From positions 9,858,001 through 9,922,000 of the forward strand of contig NZ_CP107869.1 of assembly GCF_036013645.1 (NCBI RefSeq): a stretch of 64,000 bases of DNA, in the 5' to 3' direction. Positions 43,505 to 52,515 of the stretch are shown here, piece by piece. Numbering within the stretch: position 1 is the first letter of the stretch; the number at the start of each line of letters is the position of its first letter. Under the pieces are notes generated by a model. That model was not told the DNA's origin. It searched no databases and saw only the letters and a list, made by a program, of their open reading frames with translations. The position numbers and the translations under genes were made by a program. This DNA comes from Streptomyces sp. NBC_00490. GTDB taxonomy: Bacteria; Actinomycetota; Actinomycetes; Streptomycetales; Streptomycetaceae.

Positions 43505-43933
43505 ATGATCATCCTTGGACTCGTCATTCTCGTCGCCGCGGTGGTCATCGGCGTTGCCGGCGTTCTGTCCAACAGTGGCAACGCCCACGAGTTCACCGGC
43601 GGATTCTCCGTCTTCGGAGCCGACGTCACCGGCTCCACCGGCACCCTTTTCCTCTACGGCATCGTCGTCGGGGCAGCGGCTCTGTTCGGGCTGAGCCTGC
43701 TCCTGACCGGTACCCGTCGCACGGCTCGCCGCGGCCGCAGGGCACGGCGTGAGCTCAAACAGCATCGGCGCGAGACAGCCGCAGCCGAACAGGAACGGGA
43801 CGTTCTGATCAATGAACGCGACCCCGCCCGCGCTCAGCCGGCGCAATCGGAGAGGGCCGACGAAGCCCCTGCCGAACCGGCCGAACACCCCCGCCACAAG
43901 CACCACTGGTTCCGCCACCGGGCCGCCCACTGA
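43505..43933 (+). CDS. Small two-helix membrane protein
   Basis: This 142-aa protein has two membrane helices (IILGLVILVAAVVIGVAGVL and LFLYGIVVGAAALFGLSLLL) joined by a Gly-rich loop. A long charged, probably helical cytoplasmic tail ends in RHKHHWFRHRAAH. Similar small proteins are common in streptomycetes and of unknown role. The ATG at 43505 has AGGAG about 8 nt upstream. It is divergent from the MMPL gene and could share the operator at 43251. Confidence 0.75.
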   Translation: MIILGLVILVAAVVIGVAGVLSNSGNAHEFTGGFSVFGADVTGSTGTLFLYGIVVGAAALFGLSLLLTGTRRTARRGRRARRELKQHRRETAAAEQERDVLINERDPARAQPAQSERADEAPAEPAEHPRHKHHWFRHRAAH

Positions 43934-44174
43934 CGATCCGAGCTGGCCGCCTGGCGAGCTGCCGCGCCCCACAGAAGCACTTGTCGCACCGGCCCAACTG
44001 GGATGGCGGTGCGGCCCGCCGAGACAGGCGAGGGTGAGGGCCCGGAGTCGGCTGGGATCCGTCCGGCAGTCGGCGGAGCACCGCAGCGGGCGTCAGCCGG
44101 CGGCGGTACGCGGGCAGCACCGCGCCTTCTTCGCTCTTGGGCAGCCGGGTGCGGTAGCTACCTCGGTGGCAGTG

Positions 44175-44891
44175 TCAGGATCCCAGGCCGGGGAAGGGTT
44201 CGGAGTCGTCGATGAACGCGCGGGCCAGGTCGGACAGGCGGCGGTTGTGGGCGCGGGCATAACCACGCAGCGCGGTGAACGCCCGTTCCATGTCGATGCC
44301 CTGACGTTCGGCGAGTTTGCCCTTGGCCTGTTCGATCAGTACGCGGCTGTTGAGTGCGGTCTGCAGCTGTTGGTTGAGGACGTTGCTGCGCTGGGTGGTG
44401 CGTTGTTGCAGGAGACTGATGGTGGCGACATCGGCCAGGGCCTGGGCGACGAGTGTGCCTGCCGGGTCGAAGGGCCCGGGGGCGGCGCGGAAGAGGTTCA
44501 GGGCGCCGACGACCTCGTCCCGCAGGCGCATGGGCAGCGCCTGGACCGCCCCGAAGCCGCCGCGGTGGGCCGCTGTGACGAAGCGTGGCCAGCGGTCGAG
44601 CTCCCGGGTCAGGTCGGGGACGATCACGGGTATGCCGGTGCGGAAGCACTCCAGGCAGGGGCCTTCGTCGTTCTGGAGCTGGAAGAGTTCCAGCAGGCGT
44701 ACCTGTTCGTCGGAGGCGGCCATCACGCGCAGTTCGCCGTCGCGGTCCGCGAGCAGCACCCCGGCCGCACTCGCGCCGAGGAGCCCTACGCAGCGGTCGG
44801 TGAGCAGGCGCAGGAAGTCGATCAGATCGAAGTCGGCGACCAGGTTGTCCGCCAGCTCGACGAAGGTCTTGGCCAGGAGCTGCTGATTCAT
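44175..44891 (-). CDS. GAF and ANTAR domain protein
   Basis: This 238-aa regulator has a GAF sensor domain (residues about 20-165, with CVGLLGASAAGVLLADRDGE and FGAVQALPMRLRDEVVGALN). The C-terminal ANTAR RNA-binding domain reads NSRVLIEQAKGKLAERQGID then RAHNRRLSDLARAFI. ANTAR proteins bind paired hexaloop stems in nascent mRNA and prevent termination. The ATG at 44891 has GAGG upstream. It lies 78 bp after the similar gene ending at 44970. Ligand and RNA targets are not visible. Confidence 0.9.
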   Translation of the reverse strand: MNQQLLAKTFVELADNLVADFDLIDFLRLLTDRCVGLLGASAAGVLLADRDGELRVMAASDEQVRLLELFQLQNDEGPCLECFRTGIPVIVPDLTRELDRWPRFVTAAHRGGFGAVQALPMRLRDEVVGALNLFRAAPGPFDPAGTLVAQALADVATISLLQQRTTQRSNVLNQQLQTALNSRVLIEQAKGKLAERQGIDMERAFTALRGYARAHNRRLSDLARAFIDDSEPFPGLGS

Positions 44892-44969
44892 CGATTCACC
44901 CTCGATGGAGACTAGGCCCGCCGGGGAGGGGCGGGAAGTACGGCGCGTTCGTCGGACGGCACCCATGCA

Positions 44970-45731
44970 TCAGGGCTCCTCGTCGACCGGTCCGGGCTCC
45001 GTGTCCGGGGAGAAGCGGAGCCGGTGGGCCACGACGTCGGCTGCCACGTCGGCGAGTCGGCGTCCCTGCATGAAGGCGTGGGCGCGCAGTCGGACGAAGG
45101 CCTCGTCGAGGCCGACGCCGAGCTGGACGGTGAGGATGCCGGTCGCCTGGTCGATCTCCGCCCGGTACGCGCCCAGGTCCTCGAACTCGCGATCTGCCGG
45201 TGCCCCGCCAGTCGGCGCGCCCGTCTCCTCGATCCGCGCGTCGAGCAGCAGCAGCGTTGCGAGATCGGCGAAGGCGAGTGCGTCGGCCAGTTCCTCGGCG
45301 TCCAGCACGGTCGGCACGTCGGCGTACAGATCCAGGACTCCAGGGCGGATCGCCCCCATCTGCAGGGGGAGCGCGAAGACGGCGCGCGCCCCGGCCTCCA
45401 GGGCCGCATCCGCGAACACAGTCCAGCGGTCCTGCAGCGCACCGGTCAGCAGATCGGGCGTCAGGACGACCGAGCCGTGGGTGAAGGCGTCCACGCAGGG
45501 CCCCTCGCCCAGCGTGAGCTGCAGCTCCTCCAGTTGTTCGCTGATGTCGTCGGTGCTGCACAGCGGATGACTCGCCGTGGTCCGGGACATCGCCGACAGT
45601 CCGGCCCCGCCGACCGGGAGCGCGGCGACGGCCGCGGTGCACACGTCCACCACGCCGACCCGGCCACCGCGTCGCACCGCCTGCGTGGCGACCAGTGCCT
45701 GAATCCGCGCCGAGCGGTTGTCGGACCTCAT
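44970..45731 (-). CDS. GAF and ANTAR domain protein
   Basis: This 253-aa second GAF-ANTAR regulator starts at ATG 45731 (RSDNRSARIQALVATQAVRR), which overlaps the stop of the GNAT gene (ATGA). The GAF region includes LEELQLTLGEGPCVDAFTHG and AVFALPLQMGAIRPGVLDLY. The ANTAR domain reads AEIDQATGILTVQLGVGLDE and AHAFMQGRRLADVAADVVAH. Translational coupling to STAS and GNAT genes suggests one signalling unit. The GAF ligand is unknown. Confidence 0.88.
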   Translation of the reverse strand: MRSDNRSARIQALVATQAVRRGGRVGVVDVCTAAVAALPVGGAGLSAMSRTTASHPLCSTDDISEQLEELQLTLGEGPCVDAFTHGSVVLTPDLLTGALQDRWTVFADAALEAGARAVFALPLQMGAIRPGVLDLYADVPTVLDAEELADALAFADLATLLLLDARIEETGAPTGGAPADREFEDLGAYRAEIDQATGILTVQLGVGLDEAFVRLRAHAFMQGRRLADVAADVVAHRLRFSPDTEPGPVDEEP

Positions 45732-46393
45732 CCGGGCCACCGCGTCCAGGCACCGTGCGCGAGCCCTGCCGGCCGCGCCGCGGTTCGCTCCCCGACCGGA
45801 AGGACCAGCGCCCGGAGCAGTGTGGCGCTGACCGGCCTCCAGATCTCTCCCACGTCCAGCCATCCCCAGGAACAGAGCGCGGCGAGGGCCGGGTGATCGA
45901 ACCGGTTCACCAGGGTGGCGCCGAGCGCCGCATGCTGGTCGCTCAGCAGCCGCTCCTGCAACCGGCGGGCCACGTGCTTGTCCCTCGGGTGCGGGCGGAT
46001 CAGGATGTCGGTGATCGCGAAGACTCCGTGCGACGCGGTGAGTCGAACGATGTCCCGCGGCAGCGCCCCGTCGAACCCGGGCCGCCAGAAGCCGTCACTG
46101 CGCACCGGGAATCCGAACGCGCATCCCACCAGACCGTCCGTCTCCGCGATCATCATGGTGAACCCCGGCCGCCGGATCTCGGCGGTGAGACGGTTCAGGA
46201 AGTCCTGGCGGCCAGGAGGGCGATACGCCGCACGTGGAGACGTCTGGCGGGAGTCCACGTACAAATCGGCGAGCTCCCCGCTCACAGCCTGCGCCCGCCA
46301 GCGGTTCACCCGACGCAGCAGGACCGCGTCCATGGTGGCCGACTCGCTGCCACGGGGCTCTCGTTGCCGCCCCCGCCCCGATCGGGCCGTCAC
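45728..46393 (-). CDS. GNAT-like acetyltransferase
   Basis: This 221-aa protein resembles GCN5-type N-acetyltransferases. It has LNRLTAEIRRPGFTMMIAET, GLVGCAFGFPV and the acetyl-CoA strand-helix region FAITDILIRPHPRDKHVARR followed by LQERLL. The usual R/QxxGxG/A loop is present only in degenerate form (RPHPRDKHVA). The GTG at 46393 overlaps the STAS stop (GTGA); an internal ATG at 46333 is an alternative. Coupling on both sides ties it to the STAS and GAF-ANTAR genes. The substrate is unknown. Confidence 0.75.
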   Translation of the reverse strand: MTARSGRGRQREPRGSESATMDAVLLRRVNRWRAQAVSGELADLYVDSRQTSPRAAYRPPGRQDFLNRLTAEIRRPGFTMMIAETDGLVGCAFGFPVRSDGFWRPGFDGALPRDIVRLTASHGVFAITDILIRPHPRDKHVARRLQERLLSDQHAALGATLVNRFDHPALAALCSWGWLDVGEIWRPVSATLLRALVLPVGERTAARPAGLAHGAWTRWPG

Positions 46394-46815
46394 CGGGCAT
46401 CACCCGAGAGGACGGAGGCCAGGGGAACGGGCCGGTACAGCGGGGCTTGGGCGGTCGTGACCGGGACATCCCCGAGACGAGGTGCCAGATTCCCGAGCCG
46501 CGGGCTGAGGAGCAGGAACCCGCAGCCGGTGAGGTCGAGTATCCGGCCCAGTATCGGTGGCGGGTGGTGCAGTCGCAGGGTTCCGCCCGCCTCGGCGGTC
46601 TTCTGCGCGGCGTCCAGGAAGACGTTGAGGCCACTGCAGTCGCAGAAGGTGACGGGTGTGAGGTCGACATCGACGGTGCGGATGCCGTCCTGCAGGCACC
46701 GCGCCAGTGAAGTGCGCACCAGCGGGGCTGATTCCCGGTCGATCTCACCGGCCAGGGTGATCAGCGCCCGGTTTCGTCGATCACGGCGGTGGACGGTGAG
46801 CTGTGGGAAGGGCAT
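46390..46815 (-). CDS. STAS-domain anti-anti-sigma factor
   Basis: This 141-aa STAS protein probably counteracts an anti-sigma factor. Core features are RALITLAGEIDRESAPLVRT, the strand TVDVDLTPVTFCDCSGLNVF and LDAAQKTAEAGGTLRLHHP. The phosphorylatable serine position lies in DCSGLNVF. The ATG at 46815 gives the right domain length and has GAGG upstream; longer readings are non-coding. It starts a run of three overlapping genes. A stress or light response via an alternative sigma factor is the likely context, though no sigma or kinase gene is in the window. Confidence 0.87.
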   Translation of the reverse strand: MPFPQLTVHRRDRRNRALITLAGEIDRESAPLVRTSLARCLQDGIRTVDVDLTPVTFCDCSGLNVFLDAAQKTAEAGGTLRLHHPPPILGRILDLTGCGFLLLSPRLGNLAPRLGDVPVTTAQAPLYRPVPLASVLSGDAR

Positions 46816-47241
46816 GACGCCTCGGTTCACATGGCCATTGGGCAGCGCACGCGGTGAGGCCGGGGTTCCCGGCCTTCCTGGCGCGCTCCTGGCAGCGGCG
46901 TACGTTCGACGGAGGCGAAGCATCGGCCGACCCTGCAGCCTGTGCGAACAGGACCGCGGACCTACCCAGTTCCCTCCAGGGATGCGCCGGGTGACGGACA
47001 AAAAGATCCGCTCCCCACAGCCATCGGTATCGAGCAATGACAAGCCGCCGGGGTCTGGGACGTCCGTACAGCAGCATAGTCCCCAACCCCATGCCACAGA
47101 CGGCCCGAAGCCGCCTGTGCCCAGGATGCGGGCGGCGCCAAAGGTCCTGCGGAAGCCCGATCCCGGTGAGCCGAGCATTGCCGTGGGCACGATGCTCCGG
47201 GCCGCGCGCCCCGGGCCTCAGGAACCGCCCGGGACCCGGGC
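46816..47241. other. Intergenic between STAS gene and Asp23 relic
   Basis: No gene is seen. It should hold the promoter of the STAS-GNAT-ANTAR unit. Confidence 0.4.
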
Positions 47242-47503
47242 CGGACGACCATCGCGGACGGGGTCGTGGAAAAGGCCACGGGGACCGCCGCACGGGAGGT
47301 CCCCGGTATCCACGCGCTGGGCGGCGGGTTCAACGCGCACTATGGGCACGGTGCGCGACCGGGTCCCGGGCGGGCAGGCTAGCGCAGGGCGCGGTGTCAA
47401 GGCCGAGGTCGGTGAGAAGCAGACCGAGATCGGCCTCCAAGTCGTCGTCAAAACCGCCCGGCCGGCCCGGGCACGGCCCCAACTACGCGTTCCTGGTGCG
47501 TAG
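47242..47503 (+). pseudogene. Asp23/Gls24-family envelope stress protein relic
   Basis: One frame reads RTTIADGVVEKATGTAAREV and PGIHALGGGFNAHYG. The next frame continues TVRDRVPGGQASAGRGVKAE and VGEKQTEIGLQVVV. Together these are the core of an Asp23 protein with one frameshift near 47340. The normal C-terminus is replaced by unrelated residues before a stop. No start codon is visible upstream. Confidence 0.7.
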
Positions 47504-47535
47504 TCGGGGACCTCCGTCGCATCGGGCAGTCTTGG

Positions 47536-47892
47536 TCAGCGGCGCGCCAGTTGTCGTTCGCCGGCCGCACCGGGCTCGTACGGCAGTCCGTAGTGCTTGA
47601 AGATTGCTTCCTCCTGCTCGGCGGGCAGGACATCGTCGGTGCCGATCGAAGGGGCCTGCTTGACCAGCTTCCTGTCATAGCCGACTTTGAGATAGTCCGG
47701 CCCGGCGGTCGCGTCATCGAGAGGGACGAAGATCAGCCGCCGCCGGCTCGGCAGTCCGGTTCGTACCGTGGCCATGGCCGGCTCGTCGGTGGTGGTGTCC
47801 ACATAGACGGCCTCCAGGACACCGATCTTGTGCGACTCGGTGTCGACGACGTCGCGATTGCGCCATTCCCGGACGTCGGCTGCGTGAATCAT
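47536..47892 (-). CDS. PRC-barrel domain protein
   Basis: This 118-aa protein consists of a PRC-barrel (DVREWRNRDVVDTESHKIGV, then LEAVYVDTTTDEPAMATVRT and RLIFVPLDDATAGPDYLKVG) and a short tail (QEEAIFKHYGLPYEPG). PRC-barrels act as small protein- or RNA-binding modules. The ATG at 47892 has AGGAGG upstream and overlaps the stop of the ANTAR gene (ATGA). In streptomycetes such proteins often cluster with osmotic and oxidative stress genes, which fits the neighbours. Confidence 0.88.
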   Translation of the reverse strand: MIHAADVREWRNRDVVDTESHKIGVLEAVYVDTTTDEPAMATVRTGLPSRRRLIFVPLDDATAGPDYLKVGYDRKLVKQAPSIGTDDVLPAEQEEAIFKHYGLPYEPGAAGERQLARR

Positions 47893-48293
47893 GGCCTCTT
47901 CCTCCTGGACGGCCCGGTCGACGGCCGTGAGTCGCACCCTTGGGTATCCGTGTTGAAGCGCCGCACCGTACGACGCATCGCCCTCTGCATGTGCTCCGGG
48001 AGAGGCTTGCCCTCCCAGGCGGCGATCAGTGCCGCGGCCACCTCCGGGAGGCGGGTGTCGCATTGCCGGGAGACATCCACCAGTAGTTTCCTGGCCGCCC
48101 CGCGGTGGCAGGGTGTCAGGATCATCACCATGCCGCGGGCCTGGTCGATGACCGCGCGGCTGGCCAGCGCCCGCCGCAGCTGATCGTTCTCGGCGCGCAG
48201 TGCGACGACATCCTGCCCTGCGGGGGCGTTGCCCCATGTGGCCTTGGCCCGTAGGTCCCACCGCTCCTGTTGGATCACGGTCGTGCGTTGCAT
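47889..48293 (-). CDS. ANTAR domain protein without GAF
   Basis: This 134-aa protein has a short coiled helix (VVALRAENDQLRRALASRAV) leading into an ANTAR domain (VIDQARGMVMILTPCHRGAA then LPEVAAALIAAWEGKPLP). No sensor domain is present, so input must come from a partner or from its level. The ATG at 48293 has an AGAGG site; further upstream the frame overlaps the membrane-protein gene and is rejected. It is translationally coupled to the PRC-barrel gene. It is the third ANTAR protein within 4 kb. Confidence 0.82.
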   Translation of the reverse strand: MQRTTVIQQERWDLRAKATWGNAPAGQDVVALRAENDQLRRALASRAVIDQARGMVMILTPCHRGAARKLLVDVSRQCDTRLPEVAAALIAAWEGKPLPEHMQRAMRRTVRRFNTDTQGCDSRPSTGPSRRKRP

Positions 48294-48375
48294 GACATGC
48301 ACCTCTTGGCGATTGGGACGTGTCCGGCTGGCGTGAGTCGTCCCGGAAGCCGTGGCTGACGGTCCATTTCCAGGG

Positions 48376-48654
48376 TCACTCGTGGTGTTCGTGGTCCCGG
48401 CGATCTTCACGCCGCCGACGCGCGCGGTTGTGGCGGCTGTAGCGCCGGTCCCAGCGTTCCCTGCGATCACGGTAGTCCCGGTAGTCCCGGTAGTCCCCGA
48501 GGTCGGCACCGCCGTCATGGGTCCGTCCGCCGCCGCGATCGCGGGCGTGGCGGGTGGCGCCGTAGACCAGCACGGCCCCGGCCACCCACCAGATGGGATT
48601 GAGGAAGCCGAGGCCGAACAGGACCGCGATGACGATGAGCAGCAGGAGGAACAC
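48376..48654 (-). CDS. Small membrane protein with charged repeat tail
   Basis: This 92-aa protein has one or two N-terminal helices (LLLLIVIAVLFGLGFLNPIW, then WVAGAVLVYGATR) and a strongly charged tail. In the tail DYR is repeated (GDYRDYRDYRDRRERW), encoded by a 9-bp tandem repeat at 48472-48498. The GTG at 48654 is chosen because GGAAGG lies 6 nt upstream. Hydrophobic mini-proteins of this kind are common in streptomycetes with unknown role. It lies upstream of, and on the same strand as, the ANTAR-PRC pair. Confidence 0.7.
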   Translation of the reverse strand: MFLLLLIVIAVLFGLGFLNPIWWVAGAVLVYGATRHARDRGGGRTHDGGADLGDYRDYRDYRDRRERWDRRYSRHNRARRRREDRRDHEHHE

Positions 48655-48937
48655 AGGGGCCTTCCCGGGAGCGCAACACAGCTTCGATACCGGGGACTGG
48701 GGCCTCACCCCGCAGCGTAGTCCTGCCCAAAGGTTACGGATACGGTGCGACGTCAGCGCGTTCGGCCTGGCACGGACGCCCGCTTGACACCTGTCGAGCG
48801 ACCTGGCCACGAACGGAAAGCTGAGCCGCCGCTGGGGGAGACGCCGCTGGGCGCATCAGGTCCGACGCGAAGCCGTCGCCATGGCACCGGTGGCGAGGCC
48901 TTCAGCGCATCGGGCGGCCGTGCGGCTCTCCCCGCGC
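48655..48937. other. Intergenic, no gene seen
   Basis: This separates the stress block from the beta-glucoside operon. It should hold the operon's terminator, but I see no strong stem. Confidence 0.4.
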
Positions 48938-50398
48938 TCACCGGTTCCCGTCGCTTTCCGGCGGCAGGCTGTGGGTGCGGACCACGTCGGCGTACCACCG
49001 CGCGCTGGACTTGGGGATGCGCTTGCCGGTCGGGTAGTCGACGTAGACGGCACCGAAGCGCTTGCTGTAGCCGTAACCCCACTCGAAGTTGTCCAGCAGA
49101 GACCACAGGAAGTAGCCCCGGACGTCGACGCCGGCCACGAGCGCCCGGTGCACGGCTGACAGGTGGCCGTGGAGGTAGGCGATGCGCTCGGGGTCGGCCA
49201 CCTCGCCTTCCGGGTTCACGTAGTCGTCGAACGCGGCCCCGTTCTCGGTGATCACCAGAGGCATCGCGGGGAAGTCCGCCTTGAGACGCGTCAACAGGTC
49301 GTACAGACCACTGGGGTCGACCGCCCATCCCATCGCGGTGGTGTTGCCCGGCGGCCGGTGGAAGGCGACGTTGTCGGCGCCCGGCCAGGGGCTGTGCTCG
49401 CTCGCGCCGTGGCCGTCGGAACCATGGCTGGCCTCGCCCCGGGCGGCGGACACGAGTGTGGGTGTGTAGTAGTTGACGCCCAGGAAGTCCAGCGGCTGGT
49501 GGATGGCGGCGGTGTCGCCGTCCCGTAGGAAGGACCAGTCGGTCAGATGCGCCGTGTCCCGGAGGAGGTCCTGGGGGTATTGGCCTTCCAGCAGCGGGCC
49601 GGTGAAGACACGGTTGGCCAGTGCATCGATCCGCCGGGCCGCGTCGAGGTCCTCGGCTGCCTCGGTCAGGGAGCGGACGTGATGGATATTGAGCGTGATG
49701 GACGCCTGTGCGCGGGCGGGCAGTTCGGCGCGCAGAGCCTGTACGGCCTTGCCGTGGGCGAGGTTGAGATGGTGCGCCGCGCGCAGGGCCGCGACCGGGT
49801 CGGTGCGCCCGGGCGCATGGACACCTGAGCCGTATCCGAGGAAGGCGCTGCACCAGGGCTCGTTGAGGGTGATCCAGGTCTTCACCCGGTCTCCCAGCGC
49901 ATGTGCCGCCAGGGTCGCGTAGTCGGCGAACCGGTCGGCGGTGGCGCGCTCCGGCCAGCCGCCGGCGTCCTCCAACTCCTGCGGCAGGTCCCAGTGGTAC
50001 AGCGTGACGACCGGTTCGATGCCCTTTTCCAGCAGTGCGTCGGTCAGGGCGCGATAGAAGTCGAGCCCCTTCTCGACGGCCGGACCGCGGCCGGTCGGCT
50101 GCACGCGCGGCCACGACAGGGAGAACCGGTAGGCGCTCACTCCGAGGTCGGCCATGATCTCGACGTCCTCGCGCCAGCGGTGGTAGTGGTCGGTGGCGAC
50201 GTCACCGGTGTCACCGTTGCGCACCCTGCCGGGCGTGTGCGAGTAGGTGTCCCAGATCGAAGGAGTGCGTCCGTCCGCGGAGGCGGCGCCCTCGATCTGG
50301 TACGCGGCGGTCGCAGTGCCCCAGGTGAATCCCTGCGGAAAGGTGCGGACGGCGATGTTCTCCGGGGCGGGCGCGACGCGTCGGGTTGCGGTGCTCAC
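48938..50398 (-). CDS. GH1 beta-glucosidase
   Basis: This 486-aa glycoside hydrolase family 1 enzyme hydrolyses cellobiose or other beta-glucosides in the cytoplasm. The opening [20 protein letters not shown] is diagnostic. The acid/base Glu180 is in TLNEP and the nucleophile Glu385 in ITENG, with [17 protein letters not shown] near the end. There is no signal peptide. The GTG at 50398 has GGAAGGA upstream. It is the last gene of a solute-binding protein, permease, permease, glucosidase series, the arrangement of cebEFG-bglC in other streptomycetes. Confidence 0.93.
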   Translation of the reverse strand: MSTATRRVAPAPENIAVRTFPQGFTWGTATAAYQIEGAASADGRTPSIWDTYSHTPGRVRNGDTGDVATDHYHRWREDVEIMADLGVSAYRFSLSWPRVQPTGRGPAVEKGLDFYRALTDALLEKGIEPVVTLYHWDLPQELEDAGGWPERATADRFADYATLAAHALGDRVKTWITLNEPWCSAFLGYGSGVHAPGRTDPVAALRAAHHLNLAHGKAVQALRAELPARAQASITLNIHHVRSLTEAAEDLDAARRIDALANRVFTGPLLEGQYPQDLLRDTAHLTDWSFLRDGDTAAIHQPLDFLGVNYYTPTLVSAARGEASHGSDGHGASEHSPWPGADNVAFHRPPGNTTAMGWAVDPSGLYDLLTRLKADFPAMPLVITENGAAFDDYVNPEGEVADPERIAYLHGHLSAVHRALVAGVDVRGYFLWSLLDNFEWGYGYSKRFGAVYVDYPTGKRIPKSSARWYADVVRTHSLPPESDGNR

Positions 50399-50487
50399 GT
50401 GGGTCCTTCCAGGTGACGTGCGGGGAGGGGGAGGCGAAGCGGGGTGGGGGCGTCGAGGGACCGCGGCAGCGGGGGTCGGCACGGCAT

Positions 50488-51429
50488 TCACCCCTTGACC
50501 GCCCCCTGCATGATTCCGCCGACGATCTGACGGCCGAAGACGACGAACAGGGCGAGCAGAGGCAGCGTGCCGAGCAGCGCGCCCGCCATGATCAGCGACT
50601 GGTCGCGCACGTATCCGGCGCTGAGCTGGGTGAGGGCGACGGGCACCGTCGGATTGGTCATGTCGAGCACGATGAAGGGCCAGAAGAAGTCGTTCCAGGC
50701 GTGCACGAACGTGATCATGAACAGCACGGCCATGGGAGGCCGGGCGATCGGCAGCACGATGCTCCAGAAGATGCGCAGGGAGTGCGCACCGTCCACCCGT
50801 CCGGCCTCGACGAGTTCGTCGGGCAGGGCTTCGGACAGGTACTGCCGCATGAAGAACACGCCGACGGCGCTGACGAGGGTGGGGAAGATGACTGCGGGCA
50901 GCTTCTGGCCCCAGCCCAGTTCCGTCATCATCATGAACAGCGGTACGACGCCCAGTTGCGGCGGCACCATCATCGTGCCGATCACGAGCATCAGCAGGAT
51001 GTTGCGGCCCTTGAAGCGGAGTTTGGCGAACGCGAAGCCGGCGAGGGTGGCGAACAGGACCGTGGACAGGGCGATCACGCCGGCCACGATCAGGCTGTTG
51101 AGCATGGCCTTGCCCAGCGCGGCGTCCTGCCAGGCCTTGCCGAGGTTCTCCAGCAGGTGGGGTCCGGGCAGGAACGGCGGAGGCGTCTGGGTGACGCGTG
51201 TGTTGTCGGTCGAGGCCGCCACCATCGTCCAGTAGAGCGGGAACAGGGAGAACAGCGCCGCGATTCCCAGCAGGATGTAGGCGACGGGACCCGCGTGGTG
51301 CTGTCGTCCGGCGCCCGGGTGCCGGAACAACCGGCGGCGCCGTCCGCCGGACGAGGTGTCCTTCCGGGCCTTCTTCGCGAGCCCGGGGCGCGGGTCCGTC
51401 GTCTGGACCGGGATGCTGTCTGTGGTCAT
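50488..51429 (-). CDS. Sugar ABC transporter permease (MalG/CebG type)
   Basis: This 313-aa inner-membrane permease has six predicted helices. The EAA loop that contacts the ATPase reads [20 protein letters not shown]. The ATG at 51429 has GGAGG upstream, only 13 bp after the preceding permease stop, so the two are co-transcribed. No ATPase gene is present. Streptomycete sugar importers usually share the MsiK ATPase encoded elsewhere. The partner solute-binding protein is at 52516. Confidence 0.93.
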   Translation of the reverse strand: MTTDSIPVQTTDPRPGLAKKARKDTSSGGRRRRLFRHPGAGRQHHAGPVAYILLGIAALFSLFPLYWTMVAASTDNTRVTQTPPPFLPGPHLLENLGKAWQDAALGKAMLNSLIVAGVIALSTVLFATLAGFAFAKLRFKGRNILLMLVIGTMMVPPQLGVVPLFMMMTELGWGQKLPAVIFPTLVSAVGVFFMRQYLSEALPDELVEAGRVDGAHSLRIFWSIVLPIARPPMAVLFMITFVHAWNDFFWPFIVLDMTNPTVPVALTQLSAGYVRDQSLIMAGALLGTLPLLALFVVFGRQIVGGIMQGAVKG

Positions 51430-51442
51430 GGAAACCTCCCGG

Positions 51443-52414
51443 TCAGGCCTTGCGCGCCAGGACGCGCTTGACGATTCGTTGGACGACGAACATGACAATG
51501 AGCAGCAGGAACATCGCCCAGGCGACCGTGGCGGCCCGGCCCATCTGGTAGTTCTTCCAGCCCTCCTCGTACAGCAGCAGACCCAGCGTCTGGTACTGGT
51601 TGTCGGCGCCCCCCGTGATGCCGTTCGGGCCCTGGCCGAAGATCAAGGGCTCACCGAAGAGCTGCGTGGCGCCGATCGTGGACAGGACGATGGTGAACAC
51701 GATGGTGGAACGGATGCCGGGAACGGTGATCTTCAGGAACTGTTGCCACCGCGACGCGCCGTCGATGGCCGCGGCCTCGTAGCGGTCGCGCGGGATCGCC
51801 TGCATCGCCGCGAGGTAGAGCAGCGCGTTGTAGCCCGTCCAGCGCCAGATCACGATGGAGGAAATCGCCGTCTGCGCGGCCCACTTGTTGTTCTCCCAGT
51901 CGAGGTTGTCGACACCGACGAGGCTCAACATCCAGTTGATCATGCCGAAGTCACGCTCGAAGAGCATCGTGAACACGAGGGCCGCGGCACCGACCGACGT
52001 GGCGTACGGCGTCAGGGCGGCGACGCGGAAGAACGTGGAGCCGCGCAGCTGGTAGTTGAGCAGGTGCGCCAGACCGAGCGCCATCAGCAGCTGGGGCACG
52101 GTCGACAGGACGCCGATGGTGAAGGTGTTGAGGAGCGCGTTCCAGAAGCGGTCGTCGTCCCACAGCGCCGTGTAGTTGTCGAAGCCGACCCACTCCATGA
52201 GGTTCAGGGTCGACAGTTCGACGCGGTGCAGCGAGATCCACGAGGTGTAGATGAGCGGGTAGAAGCTGAAGGCGGCGAACACGATGAAGAACGGGGCGAC
52301 GAAGGCGTACGGGGCGCCCCGGACGTCGAGGCGGTGCAGCAGCGTACGGCGCCGCTGACGCTCCGCGCCGATGCCGGGCGCACCGTCGGGGGGTGTCGAG
52401 GTGGAGATGGCCAC
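51443..52414 (-). CDS. Sugar ABC transporter permease (MalF/CebF type)
   Basis: This 323-aa permease has six helices, beginning YAFVAPFFIVFAAFSFYPLI. The EAA loop is EAAAIDGASRWQQFLKITVP. The GTG at 52414 is preceded by GGAAGG about 10 nt upstream; longer readings add a non-coding arginine-rich stretch. It forms the channel with the permease at 50488, 13 bp downstream. The order after the binding protein is the standard one for this importer class. Confidence 0.92.
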   Translation of the reverse strand: MAISTSTPPDGAPGIGAERQRRRTLLHRLDVRGAPYAFVAPFFIVFAAFSFYPLIYTSWISLHRVELSTLNLMEWVGFDNYTALWDDDRFWNALLNTFTIGVLSTVPQLLMALGLAHLLNYQLRGSTFFRVAALTPYATSVGAAALVFTMLFERDFGMINWMLSLVGVDNLDWENNKWAAQTAISSIVIWRWTGYNALLYLAAMQAIPRDRYEAAAIDGASRWQQFLKITVPGIRSTIVFTIVLSTIGATQLFGEPLIFGQGPNGITGGADNQYQTLGLLLYEEGWKNYQMGRAATVAWAMFLLLIVMFVVQRIVKRVLARKA

Positions 52415-52515
52415 CGGAAGGCGTCCTTCCTGGAGGGGGGAGAGGCGGGCAGGGGCCCGGCGACCCATCGGGGCCGTGCGTGGGGCGCCGGGCGGCGGCG
52501 GGCAAGGGCCCCAGG

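Noticed and set aside
45695..47503. A 602-codon plus-strand frame over the stress block
   Set aside because: Only its last part (from about 47340) matches a family, Asp23, and that continues from another frame. The rest is a shadow.
48472..48498. Short tandem repeats as a possible CRISPR array
   Set aside because: The units are 9 bp, contiguous and in frame within a coding sequence, with no spacers or cas genes.
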